NCBI GenBank assembly: GCA_022701365.1
Contig: JAKUHH010000379.1
Coordinates: 29,523-93,522 of the forward strand
Source of the DNA: Mycocentrospora acerina
Lineage: Eukaryota > Ascomycota > Dothideomycetes > Pleosporales
Reading direction: 5' to 3'
DNA: 64,000 nucleotides
Made by a program: the position numbers and the translations under genes. Of this stretch, positions 23,845-35,166 are shown piece after piece (positions within the stretch are counted from its first letter, which is position 1; every line of letters starts with the position of its first letter). The notes beneath the pieces are model-generated. The model was not told where the DNA came from. It made no database searches and worked only from the letters and a program-made list of their open reading frames with translations.

Positions 23845-24325
23845 GACATATTTCTGTTGTCATAAGAGAGCAGTTTAATTATCAATTTTATACGTAGTCC
23901 TGAATCAAATTCTTTTCAACCAATCACGTCAAGTAAGCACTTCTTAAGAATATGGGTTGTTTCTTGTCATGTAGATTGAAATGATATAAAACCCCATATT
24001 TATACGAGACGTATGTGCCCTGTATCAGCATCATCTTGCTTCTTATATTGATTGCCCAGCTTGTCAATCATGTATTAGTGCTTTTTCGAATAAGAAACCC
24101 GAGATCTAATACTTCAAGACAAAGAGACATCTACACCCCGGATTTGCTACGGATGAAGGTGGTAATGTCAGCTCAACTATGAGTGCTTATTATCTTCGAG
24201 AATCAGGTTTCTCCGATAGCAGGCAATTGAGGAAACGAGTATGTTTCAAAGTGAAATAATATGGACATTAGTCGTATTGTACATTATGTAAAAGAACCTA
24301 ATTTTTCGTACATGTAACTCAGCAC
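23845..24325. other. Convergent 3' spacer
   Basis: AT-rich spacer between the rhamnosidase stop and the fungalysin stop on the opposite strand; no gene seen. It must contain both transcript ends. Confidence 0.5.
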
Positions 24326-26351
24326 CTAGCAAGCATCGTTCGGGATCTTGAAGCTGTCCAAGCGACCTGTAACTTGATATCTAGCTCCCTCACCCAGACC
24401 CCTCTTCGCAAAAGCAGTCCAGATCTGGCAAGCGTTGGCCCCGCCGGTAAGAGCCCAGTCGGCATCGATGATAGCATCACGAGCCTGAACGAAGTTGGGG
24501 TTGCAAGGCTGAAGAGCCATTCCATCCAAAACGATCTTCAGTGCGAGATATTTGCCGTCAGTGGGAACACCGTTCTGATCCCAGGTGGGCTTATCGTCGT
24601 CATTCTTGCCATGCTTATCAATCAGATTCCAGAGAACCTCGTACAGCATCGATGCCCAAATGTTGCCAATAGGATGGACTCTGTCATACAGCTCAACGCT
24701 TTGGTAGGTTTGGGGGTTAGTGGTCATGCTGGTGGAATATAGGAAGTTCCTAATACCAGCCGCATTGTTGAACACCCATGCACCCATAGCATAGTCAGTC
24801 TTGCGAGTGTCACCCTTCTTAAGGCGGATGGCAGTAGCATAAAAGTCGCTCCAGCCTTCACCCATACCGCCAGCTTCAAGCAGATTCAGGCAACCAGAGT
24901 TCTTAGGGCCACCGGTGAGTCGGTTGGAAAGTCCGTGTGTATACTCGTGGATAACAACGCCAGCTTCAAATGAGCAATCACGGACAGGAGTGCTCCTGTT
25001 CCAGATGTACATCCTCATGCGAGCAGCCTGACCATCAGGAGGAGTGGCAAAGTTGGCGTTGTTAACGCCAGATCCGTCCTGAGCGTTCAAGTAAACAAAA
25101 TCATTGCCAACTCCACCAGCGCCATTGTTGTTAATTTCAAAGTTTCCTGCACGCTCATCAAACCCAAGGTCATGAAGCAAATCGTGGTACTTGTTTGAGG
25201 TGTAGAACAGCTGAGTAACTGAGGCGTTGGCATATTTCTTGTAGTCAGTTTCGTTCAAGGAAAGTGGGTAGTGGAACTTGAGATCCCGGGCGACAGGGCG
25301 AGGCAGGCTTAAGAAGCCAGACAATTTGTTGTCCCAATTAGTCTGGGCTACTCCGTTGTTACCACGAGTAGTTTTGAACCAGTCAGTTCCATCTGAGTTC
25401 CAGCCGAATTCACTTGCAGACGAATCAAATGGATTCTCAACAATAATGCGCTGGCCTTCAGAAGGGTCGTTGATACCCCATGGGCTGTATAGGTTAGTAA
25501 AGTTCATATTGAAGAATTGTGTACTCACTATACTTGGTAGCTATCGTCTGCTGAGTAGTCGACAACACCATGCACCTTGTTTCCAGTCGTGGCATCGACG
25601 TATGTCAGAAGCCAGTTGCTGGCAATGTCGGTCTCGATTCTCCAGGTAAGCTGGAGCTTACCATCAGCGCCTTGGATGTACACCAAACGCGCTTCTGGCT
25701 CATTCAAACTTCCAGTTGTTGACTTAATAGCAAAAGTCTCCTTCTCAGCCTTTGGCTCTGCCTTTGCGGAATCAGCAGACATGGGTAGGTCCAGAATATT
25801 CACAGCTGATTTCAGAGCATCGGCAGGGTCAGTAGTGTCACGCTTGCCGAGCGCAGGCAGGGAAGGGATGTCGCCTTTGTAGAAGGAGTTGCCAAAGGAG
25901 AAGACTTTTCCATCGCGACCAATCTGACTTCTGTTAGTTGCTGTTTTTTTTTTGCGTAAATTGACATGTTCATAGGCTGAGTACTTACGTTGACGTTGAA
26001 ATCAGCGTTGTCAATGTCGAGTCCGTTCGCAGTTTGCTTGAAGTAAAAGTGGGAGACACCGTTCTTTCCAACGTAGTGGTCGTCAGAAAGGCGGAAAGTA
26101 GCACCGGGGACCTGTGCCTGGACAAGGTCCGTAGCGGTCTCCTCGGTGGTTGCTCGTGCCCTCAACGTAGGAATGGTGGGGTCCAAGTCAACTGCTGTAG
26201 CATTCTTGTATTCAGTCTTTACGACCATACGGAAGGCGTCCAGGTTGATAGCCCGTTTACTGAGAGCACTGTTGCTCTGAGCCGTGGGGTGAGCCTGGAT
26301 TCCCTTGATGGTGGCCAAGGAGGCCAAGGTTGCGAGGAGAGCGGACCTCAT
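24326..26351 (-). CDS. mep: Extracellular metalloprotease, M36 fungalysin
   Basis: Exons 26351-25989, 25923-25529 and 25484-24326 give a 638-residue preproenzyme, the usual fungalysin length. Residues 1-20 are a signal peptide; the FTP-type propeptide follows (FRLSDDHYVGKNGVSHFYFKQ). The catalytic domain starts around residue 250 (VYPWGINDPSEGQR). The zinc site HEYTH lies at about residues 432-436, with the third ligand Glu in GGMGEGWSDFYA, exactly as in M36. The enzyme is an elastinolytic or keratinolytic secreted peptidase that matures by removal of the propeptide. All catalytic residues and both splice joins are intact, so it should be active. The reverse-strand promoter contains a CTTATACATG element about 85 bp upstream of the start. 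Confidence 0.94.
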
Positions 26352-29043
26352 GGTGACGAAGGGGACTGGTAAAACGAAGGAAGAGTGAACGACTGGGGTT
26401 GGATCGTCACTGGTGATCTCTTCCCTCCTACTTATACATGATTCTCCATGGCCCGTTGCGAGCCTCTGCCGTCTTAGTGTCGGAAGGTAGCCCCCTGAAA
26501 GCCTCCCAAAAACGAGGTCAGAATAGTAGCGTCATGACCAAGGCTTTTCTCCACCACAGCGCATAACCTCACAAACTGCCTGTACTGGACCGCGAGGTGG
26601 TGGTCGTTCGCGCTGCATGTGTACATGACCCTGCGCTAGATACTTGGCGACTTGTTGTATTAGGAAAGTGATTCTGTCCAACCCTAGCCCTTCATTCCTT
26701 GGCCACTATATGCTGCAGATCGGCCTTGGCGCGATAACCGTTGACCTTCTGAATGAGGTGGTAGTCAGATAGCATGGCCTTGACGAATCTGTGGTCCACA
26801 GGGGACGTGGGCAAAATTGGACGTATCTCGCCACTAACAGATGACCTAGCCAATGACATTGCAACTTCGAGCATCAATCAGAAGTCGGAAGTCGGAAGTT
26901 GCGCCAGAGGAGGGGAGGCGCTCAGCATCGTCGCTCGCTATTGCGGACACACGGCGAGGCTACAGCACATTTACTGTGAAAACTACTGCAGGTACCCGTT
27001 TACTGTGGAAGCTGCAGGGCGCAGTGTGAGCGGGCCTCGTAATGGTTGATATTAGGTACCTATGTACATGTCACCATCAGCGACGCACGCTGGGTCTGGT
27101 GCCGGACGGCACGGCTCTGTCACGCCGTCCACCTGCCCATCTGGCATTAGCGGGGGTTGACATTCCGCCCGAACAAATGTTATTGCATCAAACACTAGCG
27201 CAAAGCATCAACGCCTAGATGTTGCAATCGGGGGAGGCGACATGTGGGCGCCTGCATCTGTGCAGATGAGCGAGATGAGATGCTGTCAGAGAAGCATCAA
27301 GCCGTTGGCCACAACACCGTGCCAAGAGATGCTAGAGCGGAACGTCTGAGCTTATTCTGCAGACATGGTCGCGTGTGGCTTCAATCGTACAAGCTTTGCC
27401 GATACATGATGTCGAGAAAATGATTTATATCCCAGTACATACACCGAAAAGGCTGCAAAGTATCTAGACACCATTGCCTTCCTCATCTGGTGCCGCTCTG
27501 CACGCCGCGTTTATCCGCCCGGTGGCCATACTGCACGCAAAGATGCCATGTAGTTATGGTGTGGAGGATTCGATCCTGAGGCTGTAGAAAGACTCTTTGC
27601 TCCACGGAACGGTAATAGAGAAAAGGCAAGTTTTTCGAGAATAACAATTGGCGAGAGTCGCAAGGCCTCTACTCGATGCTATTACTTCACGGAAGTCAAC
27701 CATGTCCCTCCATAGTAAGAAACCACATCGCTGAACAAGTTGGAGCCAAAGTGCCAGTAGCAGTACCAATCACAGCTTCACTGATATCGCTTCCATTGTA
27801 CCATGTCCGCCGGGAAAACAAGACCATCGCTTGTAGGCGTCGTAATATATTTTGCAAAAAAATTCTCTCAGGGTATTTGTCACTCTACTCCCAATCTGCA
27901 GTCAATGAAATAAAAATCTCACGCATCATTCACATTTATCCGACAAGACGCCCAACACATGCACTTAATTTCATTCATCCATCTACTGCTACTATACCTA
28001 TAGCTTGCTCTCAAATCCCCCGGATTCCTTCGTAAAGTATACCTCCATGGGCTTCGCCAACAAGTCCTCTTCTTTTATCGTCTTGCCCAACGTCCTGAAG
28101 TAATCTGTCTTCGCGTGTGTAGCGATTGCAGCCTTGTCTTTATAACTGCACTTCATCAGCAAACGTCATATCTTTTGTTGTCGTTGAACAAATCCCAACA
28201 TACGTTTCCAACATGAAAAATTTCGGGCTCTCTCCCTTTTCATTCGTTTCCCGTTGGAGATGAAACTTCAGCGTTCCCGGCTCATTGGCCTTGACAGATG
28301 CAGCGGCAGCGGTAAGCAATTCCTCAACCTTTCAACATTGAAATCAGCCCTACATCTCTGTTCTCCTTGCACCAGATTTTCTTGCTTGTTGTATGCTTAC
28401 TCTGTCTGCCTTTCCGGCTTTGGGCGTAATGACGGCAATGATGTCTATAGGCATTGCGACGTAGAATGTATGCTAAACGGATAGTGAACGGGTGGTTGAT
28501 GTGATGTGGGGTTTAACTGCTGCGTGAGTTTCGTTCAAAGGCGGATCCTGGGTTGGATTGTTAGTGATGGCGATGACGGTATTAGACATTGCTGATTCTA
28601 GTTCTCCGCTCATGTTTGACCCGAAAGTTGCCGAGGCACAATCGAGACGAGCGAGCTTCATACTCAACAATGCAAATCGAACGTATCGGGCTTAAACATC
28701 AACGTTTCAGATAGCAATAAGAGCTCTCCAAGCGATGATTACAAATTTTAATAAAACGGTGTTCTTTTACATAAAATCTTTTATTCCTAATCTCACTTAT
28801 TGAATATCTGGTCTTTACTGCGCATACTCGAGGTAATAGGGTGATCCTTCATTGCACGCATCTTTGCTGTCCCAATGTTGCCAACTTCACAAACCTATTT
28901 CTTTTTCCAAGCCGTTGCAAATCTACATGTACGTGAGTATCGTCACAGCTGTTGTCGAGAAGACGCGTATTTCAATATTATACTATGCTGCACCCGGAGC
29001 GCGTGACCCCGACTTCATAATATCACTACCAATTCCACGCATC
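26352..29043. other. Gene-free stretch between accessory and core halves
   Basis: About 2.7 kb. The first 1 kb is noticeably less AT-rich than DNA to its left and has the fungalysin promoter. Open frames at 26774-27049, 27676-28035 and 28473-28670 have no recognisable family or convincing splice partners. No tRNA or repeat was found. Composition changes along this stretch, so it may mark the edge of the accessory region. Confidence 0.4.
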
Positions 29044-30531
29044 TTATCCCTTCGCCTTCTCGACAAGTTTATCAAATACCTTACAAGAGTAATGAGTAAT
29101 TGGAGCGACCATTGCCCAGAACATGGCTGCAGGAAGCATCCCAATGACGGTGACGAATGTGGGATGCTGAGGATAGAGGATGATCTGCTTCTGATCGGGA
29201 GATAGAATGGCGTCGACGTCTTCTGAAGTCGCAATCAAATTATTGCTCCAATCTCCTATGAGTTCCAATTCGGGTGTACTGCCTAAAGAAGGCATTGAAG
29301 TCTTGATAGAGGACTCTGTGGATATAGCTTGCGACGTGGTACTGCTAAGAGCATCGAAGTTCTGTCTCGGGGAGTGCGACTCTTGCCAAAGTTGGTATTG
29401 AAAAGGTATCCGAGTTGTAAGATTTAATCGTTCCAATTTTGATATGACATGCTTGTGGAGTTGCGTCTCGACTGGAGTGCTCGCCATGATCAAATCTCCA
29501 GCTACATCAGTTGCTATCATGGTTCTCGGGGGGTTGAGATCCGCTTTTCGAGACTGTTCAAGATTCTTAACATCTGCCTCTCGGGATATCTCTACAGTTT
29601 CTTTGGGCAATAAAGTATCCCGCCGGCTCTTGGAAGACGGGTTCTTTTTGCCCTTGTACTGCTTAAAGAAGTTGAGTGTCTTTGTGAAAGGTGTTTCCTC
29701 CAGGATGGTAGTGTTTGGACTAATTTCAATGCATTTTGCGTCCGGCGTTTGTATGACTGTGGACTCAGTATGTAGTGGTAAATTAATGTCGGAGAAATGC
29801 TGCAGGGTAGGTATTTGTTTGGACCGGTGGTGAGTTATGGGAGAGGCACCAAATCTGGAATGTACCTACCGTTCAGACGTCAGCATTCAAATATGAAAAA
29901 GATTTTCTATTTCGTGTCTACATCTTACCCCCAGAAAATCTTCATTCAGCTTTTCATCGACCTCTGCACGCTGCGCCTGCCTGTCTCTTGTGTTGTTAGG
30001 TGTCGTTTGCTTGTATACGTACAAACAATTCAATTCCAGAGGTTGAACAGATGGTGTCCCTTTCTCTATCAAGTGAATGATGTTCCTAACATCGTATTCA
30101 TCTTTCATGTTGCTCTTGAACTCTTCCTCGCCACTCAACTCCACGCACCCATACTTATCCTCGTACCCGCCAGTCGTCTCATCTCCAAGATCTCCAAAAA
30201 CCCCAGTTGCGCCATCCTCTTTGCACTCGTCGCTGCTGTTATTCTCTACATCATCAATTCGACCATCGTCTTCGGAGAAGCCACCAAAGCGCTCATCAGC
30301 ACCAGGAGAAGACTGCGAAGGACGTTGAACATCCAGCAAAAGTTTTTCCAACGTGCGACAGTCAGCAGGCGAAAAAGACGCACAGACTCCTTTTCTATGT
30401 GATGTAGATATGGGAATGAGAGTGGTTTCGTTGCCGGGGGTGCTGGGAGTAGGCTGTAGAGAGGCGAGCCGAAGTGGTGAGGGAGAGACAGGTGAGAAGT
30501 GAGTTTTTGGCTGCGAGAGATGGGGAGTCAT
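29044..30531 (-). CDS. Orphan fungal protein with C-terminal membrane segment
   Basis: Two exons, 30531-29929 and 29865-29044, with a 63-bp intron (donor GTAAGA, branch-like GCTGAC, acceptor GGTAG) give 474 residues. I used the first true ATG, at 30531. The N-terminal two thirds are Ser/Thr/Pro- and Asp/Glu-rich and look disordered (for example GFSEDDGRIDDVENNSSDE). Near the C terminus a single hydrophobic segment, FVTVIGMLPAAMFWAMVAPI, is followed by a short Lys-rich tail (DKLVEKAKG), which is the layout of a tail-anchored membrane protein. No known family recognised. The long matching open frame on both sides of the intron is the main support. Confidence 0.65.
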
Positions 30532-30938
30532 CTGGTGTCTTTTTGTCTCTGGTGAGACGACGGTGTAAGATGGGAAATCTCTGTAACAGTCGAAAAGGTG
30601 TGTGGCTGACGTGTTGAGCAATTATCAGATTGAGCGATCAGTGTTGTTGCAGGGGTTGGGAAACCAAGGAGAAAGCATATGTGCGTGCAAAAAACAACCG
30701 TGACGCAATGTGGTCGAACAAACGGAAAGCGCGGTGCAAGATGCACAGGAAGGTTTGAGGTGAGAGCAAGAACATGCACGTACAGAGATGGCGAAGAAAG
30801 TTGTGAAAGCAGATGACTATTTCTAGCCCTCTTTGATGCGTTTGTTTGGTTCTGATTATCTTGCGCCTGCAGTGACACATGATCTGGTATTTGTGAATTC
30901 CACAGTTATTGTCGTAGTTGGAGAACGCGTAGTTATGC
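30532..30938. other. Intergenic, includes promoter of the orphan gene
   Basis: About 400 bp between the orphan gene's start and the stop of the J-protein gene, both on the minus strand. Minus-strand open frames here (30528-30994) lack family character. Nothing else recognised. Confidence 0.45.
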
Positions 30939-31694
30939 CTAATGTTCCAAAACAACAGGCTTCCCCTTCTCCCAATTAGCGATACTTTCGGCAATATTCA
31001 TCCAATACCTCAGCTTGACAGCCTCCTCTTTGGCGCCCTCTATATTGTCCTGTGCAAAACACTGATCCAGAATCCCAACGCTCTGTTCTATCCTCTCTTC
31101 ATTCTCCTCCCGCATCTCCGCCAGCTCGCCCTCTTCCTGCGCCTCCTCGATGCGCTCCCGTGCCTCCAATACCTCCATCAGCAGTTCGGGATCCTCTACT
31201 TTCAGGCGCTCGTCTTCTGCGACATCGATACCACGCAAGAAGAGTAGGTATTGTGCGCGTAAGAGTGGGCTCTGGAGCGTCTTGTATGCCTCGTTTATGC
31301 GCGACGAGAGAGCCTCGGCGCGCTTCTTGTCATGCTGTGGATGCAGATCGGGGTGCGCGCGAGCCTGGAGCTGCAGAAACTCGCGCTTCAGGGCGGAGAG
31401 GTCTACAGCAAAAGGCCCTTGAGGGGGTGGGCCCGAGGGAAGGGCAGTGGGAAAGAAGGAGTAGTGCGTTTGAGGGGGTTGTGGCGTCGAGGATGGTGTG
31501 GAGAAGGGTGTTTCTTTGATGTTGGGCGACGACGAGGTGGATTGGTGGCGACGCGCTGTGTACTGTGGAGGGGCGCGTTGGGAGCAGAAGAGGCACGGGG
31601 TTGCCCTCGTTTGTGTGCGCAATGGCGAGACAGGCGACTCGGAGGTGAGGGGTGCGCGCAGTCGGCGCACTACAGCTGCACGTATTGATCGCAT
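30939..31694 (-). CDS. jac1: Mitochondrial J-type co-chaperone, HscB/Jac1-like
   Basis: An intronless gene for 251 residues. The N terminus (MRSIRAAVVRRLRAPLTS) is Arg/Ser-rich without acids, typical of a mitochondrial targeting sequence. The J domain begins near YSFFPTALPSGP, has the invariant HPD in QARAHPDLHPQHDKKRA, and continues with SRINEAYKTLQSPLLRAQYLL. The C-terminal HSCB domain is a three-helix bundle (DPELLMEVLEARERIEEAQ). Jac1 delivers the Isu scaffold to mitochondrial Hsp70 (Ssq1) for iron-sulfur cluster transfer. A Cys pair, CLFCSQR, near residue 34 resembles half of the zinc-binding motif of metazoan HSCB. I chose the ATG at 31694 because it gives the presequence; an upstream frame to 31784 has no ATG. 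Confidence 0.9.
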   Translation of the reverse strand: MRSIRAAVVRRLRAPLTSESPVSPLRTQTRATPCLFCSQRAPPQYTARRHQSTSSSPNIKETPFSTPSSTPQPPQTHYSFFPTALPSGPPPQGPFAVDLSALKREFLQLQARAHPDLHPQHDKKRAEALSSRINEAYKTLQSPLLRAQYLLFLRGIDVAEDERLKVEDPELLMEVLEARERIEEAQEEGELAEMREENEERIEQSVGILDQCFAQDNIEGAKEEAVKLRYWMNIAESIANWEKGKPVVLEH

Positions 31695-31996
31695 GGTGCT
31701 GGATTTATATTGTCTATGTCGTAGCGTACGTCGAGGGTTGTCGCGCAGACATGCAGTGAACGCGGGAGTCGACGACCACGACAAAATGGCCCGAGGGCGA
31801 ACATGTCCACTTTGTTACGTCACCCTCGATGGACGACGCCTACATTGTACTAGGTATGACTGTGTGGTGTGGCACAGGCGCGTCGCCCAATGACAAACGC
31901 TAACGAGCGAGCGGCAGAAGAATGCAAGCCCAGCATCACTCCGGCACATACAACTAGCTACCCAGCCTAGTTGTATTTCAATTGCCCCAGCTAGCA
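31695..31996. promoter_or_regulatory. Divergent promoter between jac1-like and DUF924 genes
   Basis: These 302 bp separate two genes read in opposite directions, so both promoters lie here. A TGACGTAACA-type CRE-like element (GTTACGTCACC on the plus strand, about 31813-31823) sits near the middle. Its role is inference. Confidence 0.4.
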
Positions 31997-32830
31997 ATGC
32001 TTGCCCGCACAGTGTCTCTGCGTCTGCCCCGCGTTCCTCTCGTTGCACGGCGCACCATGTCTTCCTTCAAGCTCGACAAGTCCATCTTTACCCCCACGCT
32101 CTACAAGCAACTGACCGACCTCTGGCTCCAGGACGTGAATCCTAATGGTCAATCACTAGATCCAAGCGCCATCAAGCGCTGGTTCACTGGCTCCCCTGAC
32201 GAAAAACTCGCCTTCGACAATCTATGCCGCTCCAACTTTGCGTCTGCACTTGAGAGCATCTCGCCCTCCAAATGGGCCAATCCCAGCGCAGAACCATTCC
32301 TGCAGGAACTAAAAGACGTGGCGCAGAACAAGTCAGACGGTGAAGCTGCATGGACGGCCCTCAGCATGGTCATCCTCCTAGACCAAATCCCTCGCAACAT
32401 CTACCGCACCGACGACGGCCTCAGGAAAGTCTACTCTCACTACGACTCCCTATGTTATTCCCTGACGCGATCCCTCTTCTCCACTACCCGTCCAGACCTG
32501 CACCCCGAGTGGCGCACATCCACAGCACATCGCATGTGGTTCTTTCTGCCGCTCATGCACTCTGAAGACATTGCAGCGCACGACAAGCTGCACACCCTGC
32601 TCACAGAGCTACAACAAGACTTGGAGAAACTGCCTGGGGCTGAGTCGTCCAAGTTTCTCTGCCAGAAGCAGTTTGAGTCTGAGCGTGAGCATAGGGAGAT
32701 ACTGGACAAGTTTGGAAGGTATCCGCATCGAAATAGCGCTCTAGGACGTGAGACCACCGACGACGAGAAGGTGTTTCTGGAAAGCGGCGGTGCTACGTTT
32801 GGAGTTGGGCAGGATAAAGCAAACGCGTGA
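31997..32830 (+). CDS. DUF924 family protein, probably mitochondrial
   Basis: An intronless gene for 277 residues of the DUF924 family, a helical TPR-like fold found from bacteria to fungi. Diagnostic stretches are VILLDQIPRNIYR, the HRMWFFLPLMHSED segment and the C-terminal FGRYPHRNSALGR followed by TDDEKVFLESGG. The first 20 residues (MLARTVSLRLPRVPLVARRT) are basic and hydroxylated and would serve as a mitochondrial presequence, with a second Met at MSSFKLDK that could start a cytosolic form. I chose the first ATG (31997). Molecular function of the family is not established. Confidence 0.88.
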   Translation: MLARTVSLRLPRVPLVARRTMSSFKLDKSIFTPTLYKQLTDLWLQDVNPNGQSLDPSAIKRWFTGSPDEKLAFDNLCRSNFASALESISPSKWANPSAEPFLQELKDVAQNKSDGEAAWTALSMVILLDQIPRNIYRTDDGLRKVYSHYDSLCYSLTRSLFSTTRPDLHPEWRTSTAHRMWFFLPLMHSEDIAAHDKLHTLLTELQQDLEKLPGAESSKFLCQKQFESEREHREILDKFGRYPHRNSALGRETTDDEKVFLESGGATFGVGQDKANA

Positions 32831-33125
32831 CTCTACCACAGCCTCTCCCCTAAAATGCAAGCCAGACTCCATCTTGAACATTTCAACTCTCAAATCGCAT
32901 TCTCTCGTTCGCCAGAGCTCTTCTTCTTGCTGAGGTGTTTTCTCTAGCCAGTCGGGAATCGGTGGAGCATTGATGCGAATAGGAGTGCAGCGCCTCAGTG
33001 CGTCTGGAGTTCCTGTGCAGACCAAAAAGTAGGGTCCTCTGTCCTTCTCACACATGCCCACAAACAGTCAAGGCCATCTTACCAAACATCAGAATGTCTA
33101 AAAGACCTCATCAAGTGCAAAAAAG

Positions 33126-33237
33126 GGTCTTGCCGCGACTCGAACGCGGGGCCTCTCGCAAATGTGCTTAGAACGCTACTTCAGAAGAGAAGTCACGTGA
33201 ACCCTAAGCGAGAATCATACCACTAGACCACAAGACC
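33126..33237 (-). tRNA. tRNA-Pro(AGG) with intron
   Basis: On the minus strand GGTCTTG at the 5' end pairs with CAAGACC at the 3' end. The A box reads TGGTCTAGTGG and the B box GTTCGAGTC. The anticodon stem CTCGC/GCGAG closes the loop TT-AGG-G-T, so the anticodon is AGG (Pro). A 41-nt intron (about 33161-33201) interrupts the loop one base 3' of the anticodon, the canonical site. Mature exons are 33237-33202 and 33160-33126, 71 nt without CCA. Confidence 0.93.
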
Positions 33238-34032
33238 TTGTTTGATTGATGGATGACAGAAAAAGAAAAGCATATATATTCACGAAAGCATTTTGAGCGA
33301 TCAATATTGAGGACACGCACAAGCTGTGTCAACTAAATTTGGCCACACAAATACTCACGGAAGTGCTTGGCGAATGTCGTGGCACTGCTCAGGCCAAAGG
33401 CTGGCCATGGCCAATGTGGGGCGTATGACATGCGGGCACAGCGCAAGAGATTCACAATGCGCGCCGTGAACATGGCCGCGCGCTGCAACTGCAGAACACA
33501 CAGCACGCGAAGACGGGGATTCAGCGACTACTTCAACGCCGTGAGCATTTGCCACCTGCAGTGCACTTTGTTCGCGTCATGACGTCAAGGACACTCAACG
33601 GACCGAGCTGTGCTGTCACAAGCCAACTACATGCGGTCGACGCGTCGTTGACCTGCCTGGCATTCCTCATGGCGCCTCTCACACTGCCACTGCTTGGTTG
33701 AGGATCCTGCAACCACCATGGTGCGCCTTTTTGTGCCGGAAGGCGCGTCCTCTCCACACCCTCCCGTCGGCCAGGGCTAACGACTTCCAGGCGACGGACA
33801 GCATGTCATCACTCCTCGCCGCCCCCCTCCTCTCCCTGCGGAAACGCGCTTCAGCTCCATTCCAGCTTCAGGCGTCTTACTAGGTGCTGGCTGGACTGGA
33901 CTCCTCGCTCTTGCTGGTCGATCTCGCCCCGGCACGTTTCTACGATGCACTGCAGTCTTCAGCGCGATTGACCTCGCATACCGATTGCCAGCTGCGTACG
34001 GAACACACCACTTGAACAAGGCTGTTTTCAAG
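33238..34032. other. Intergenic with an open frame leading into the next gene
   Basis: No independent gene is supported. From 33781 the frame of the next gene is already open and encodes plausible protein (GVLLGAGWTGLLALAGRSR, then AVFSAIDLAYRLPAAYG), but no ATG lies in that frame. An ATG at 33803 sits in another frame. A missed upstream exon or a base error is possible. Confidence 0.45.
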
Positions 34033-35166
34033 ATGGAGAATATCGACCCACAGCCCTTCAAGCTGTGGGAGAGAACGCCCCATTGGACCATGACAGACGC
34101 AACATTGGTCGGAGGCGCGCTTGGACTGGTAGCTGCAATAAGTCCGCGCGCTTTGCCTGGCATTTCTGGATGGCGCCGCTATCTTGGTGCGGCAACTGTT
34201 GGATGTTATCTAGGGCTCAAAACTGGACAGACTGTTCTTCTCACTATTCCTCCTCACCTTGTGCGAGGCCTGGATGTCGCGCAATCGAAATACGTACACA
34301 CCCACTACCACAAGCTGAACGATGACAACGAATTACAAGCTTCTTTATCCCTACCCGCCAGGTGGAGGCTCAAGGTGTACATGTGGGCAGAGTTTCTTTC
34401 TCCTCGTCCTCTAACACGAGGTGACCAGAGTGCGTCAGTGGGTGGGGTAACGTCGCAACCAACGCTACACGCATCAGAGGAATCTGACGCTACATTTATA
34501 TTGCAACTCGATAAAGGTGCGTTGGCCGGGCCTGATCTCGCCAAGGGTGTTCGGCTGTATGAAGACGACATGAAAACTAGAGATCCCGAGGCGATCAAGG
34601 AACACCTGGCACAAATGGTCCTGTTGAAAGAGAAGACAGAGTGGGAAATCGAATATTTGTGGCAGGACATCACGAACCGGGAGGAGAGGTTCTACCAGAT
34701 GGACTCGAATGATCAAGAAAAACCTAGGTTCCAAAAAGAACTACATCTCCTCAACGACGTATTCACATATCTCAGACAGAGCGCTGCCATCTTCTCCTAC
34801 CACATTGCCGATGCGCATAAGCAGCTACAGCAGATTAATTCCCCTTGCCCCTTGCAACAAGACCAGCTGTCTGCTAGCTCAGACAAAAGACCCCGGGGTC
34901 CCGAATTGATAACTGCTTACATCAGGAAGGAGTGGACCATGGCCAAAGATTTGGTAGTCCAGTACGAAAGCGTAATTTCTCACCACTCACCATTGCAACC
35001 CCGTGGCCAGAACTCAGAGGTGAAGACTGTTATTAGCCACTGGAAAGATGCTTTGGTCCAGATGAAGGAAATCGTTGAGACTAGCGGGAGAGTACTAAAG
35101 GATTATGAGGAGAAGGTTAGGGTGGCCGAAGCGCAGAGTGTTGCGGATGGAAAAACGAATAATTGA
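34033..35166 (+). CDS. Fungal membrane/coiled-coil protein, function unknown
   Basis: 377 residues from the ATG at 34033. Near the N terminus two hydrophobic helices (ATLVGGALGLVAAI and YLGAATVGCYLGLKTGQTVLL) suggest a membrane hairpin. The rest is rich in charged helices (QMVLLKEKTEWEIEYLWQDI; HWKDALVQMKEIVETSGR) likely to form coiled coils. No family recognised. The same frame is open for another 250 bases upstream and encodes a further hydrophobic segment, so the real start may lie upstream in an exon I cannot place. Length, codon regularity and a clean stop support a real gene. Confidence 0.7.
   Translation: MENIDPQPFKLWERTPHWTMTDATLVGGALGLVAAISPRALPGISGWRRYLGAATVGCYLGLKTGQTVLLTIPPHLVRGLDVAQSKYVHTHYHKLNDDNELQASLSLPARWRLKVYMWAEFLSPRPLTRGDQSASVGGVTSQPTLHASEESDATFILQLDKGALAGPDLAKGVRLYEDDMKTRDPEAIKEHLAQMVLLKEKTEWEIEYLWQDITNREERFYQMDSNDQEKPRFQKELHLLNDVFTYLRQSAAIFSYHIADAHKQLQQINSPCPLQQDQLSASSDKRPRGPELITAYIRKEWTMAKDLVVQYESVISHHSPLQPRGQNSEVKTVISHWKDALVQMKEIVETSGRVLKDYEEKVRVAEAQSVADGKTNN

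Noticed and set aside
28473..28670. Short minus-strand frame (MLSMKLARLDCAS...)
   Set aside because: Only 65 codons with no homology remembered and no adjoining exon that extends it.
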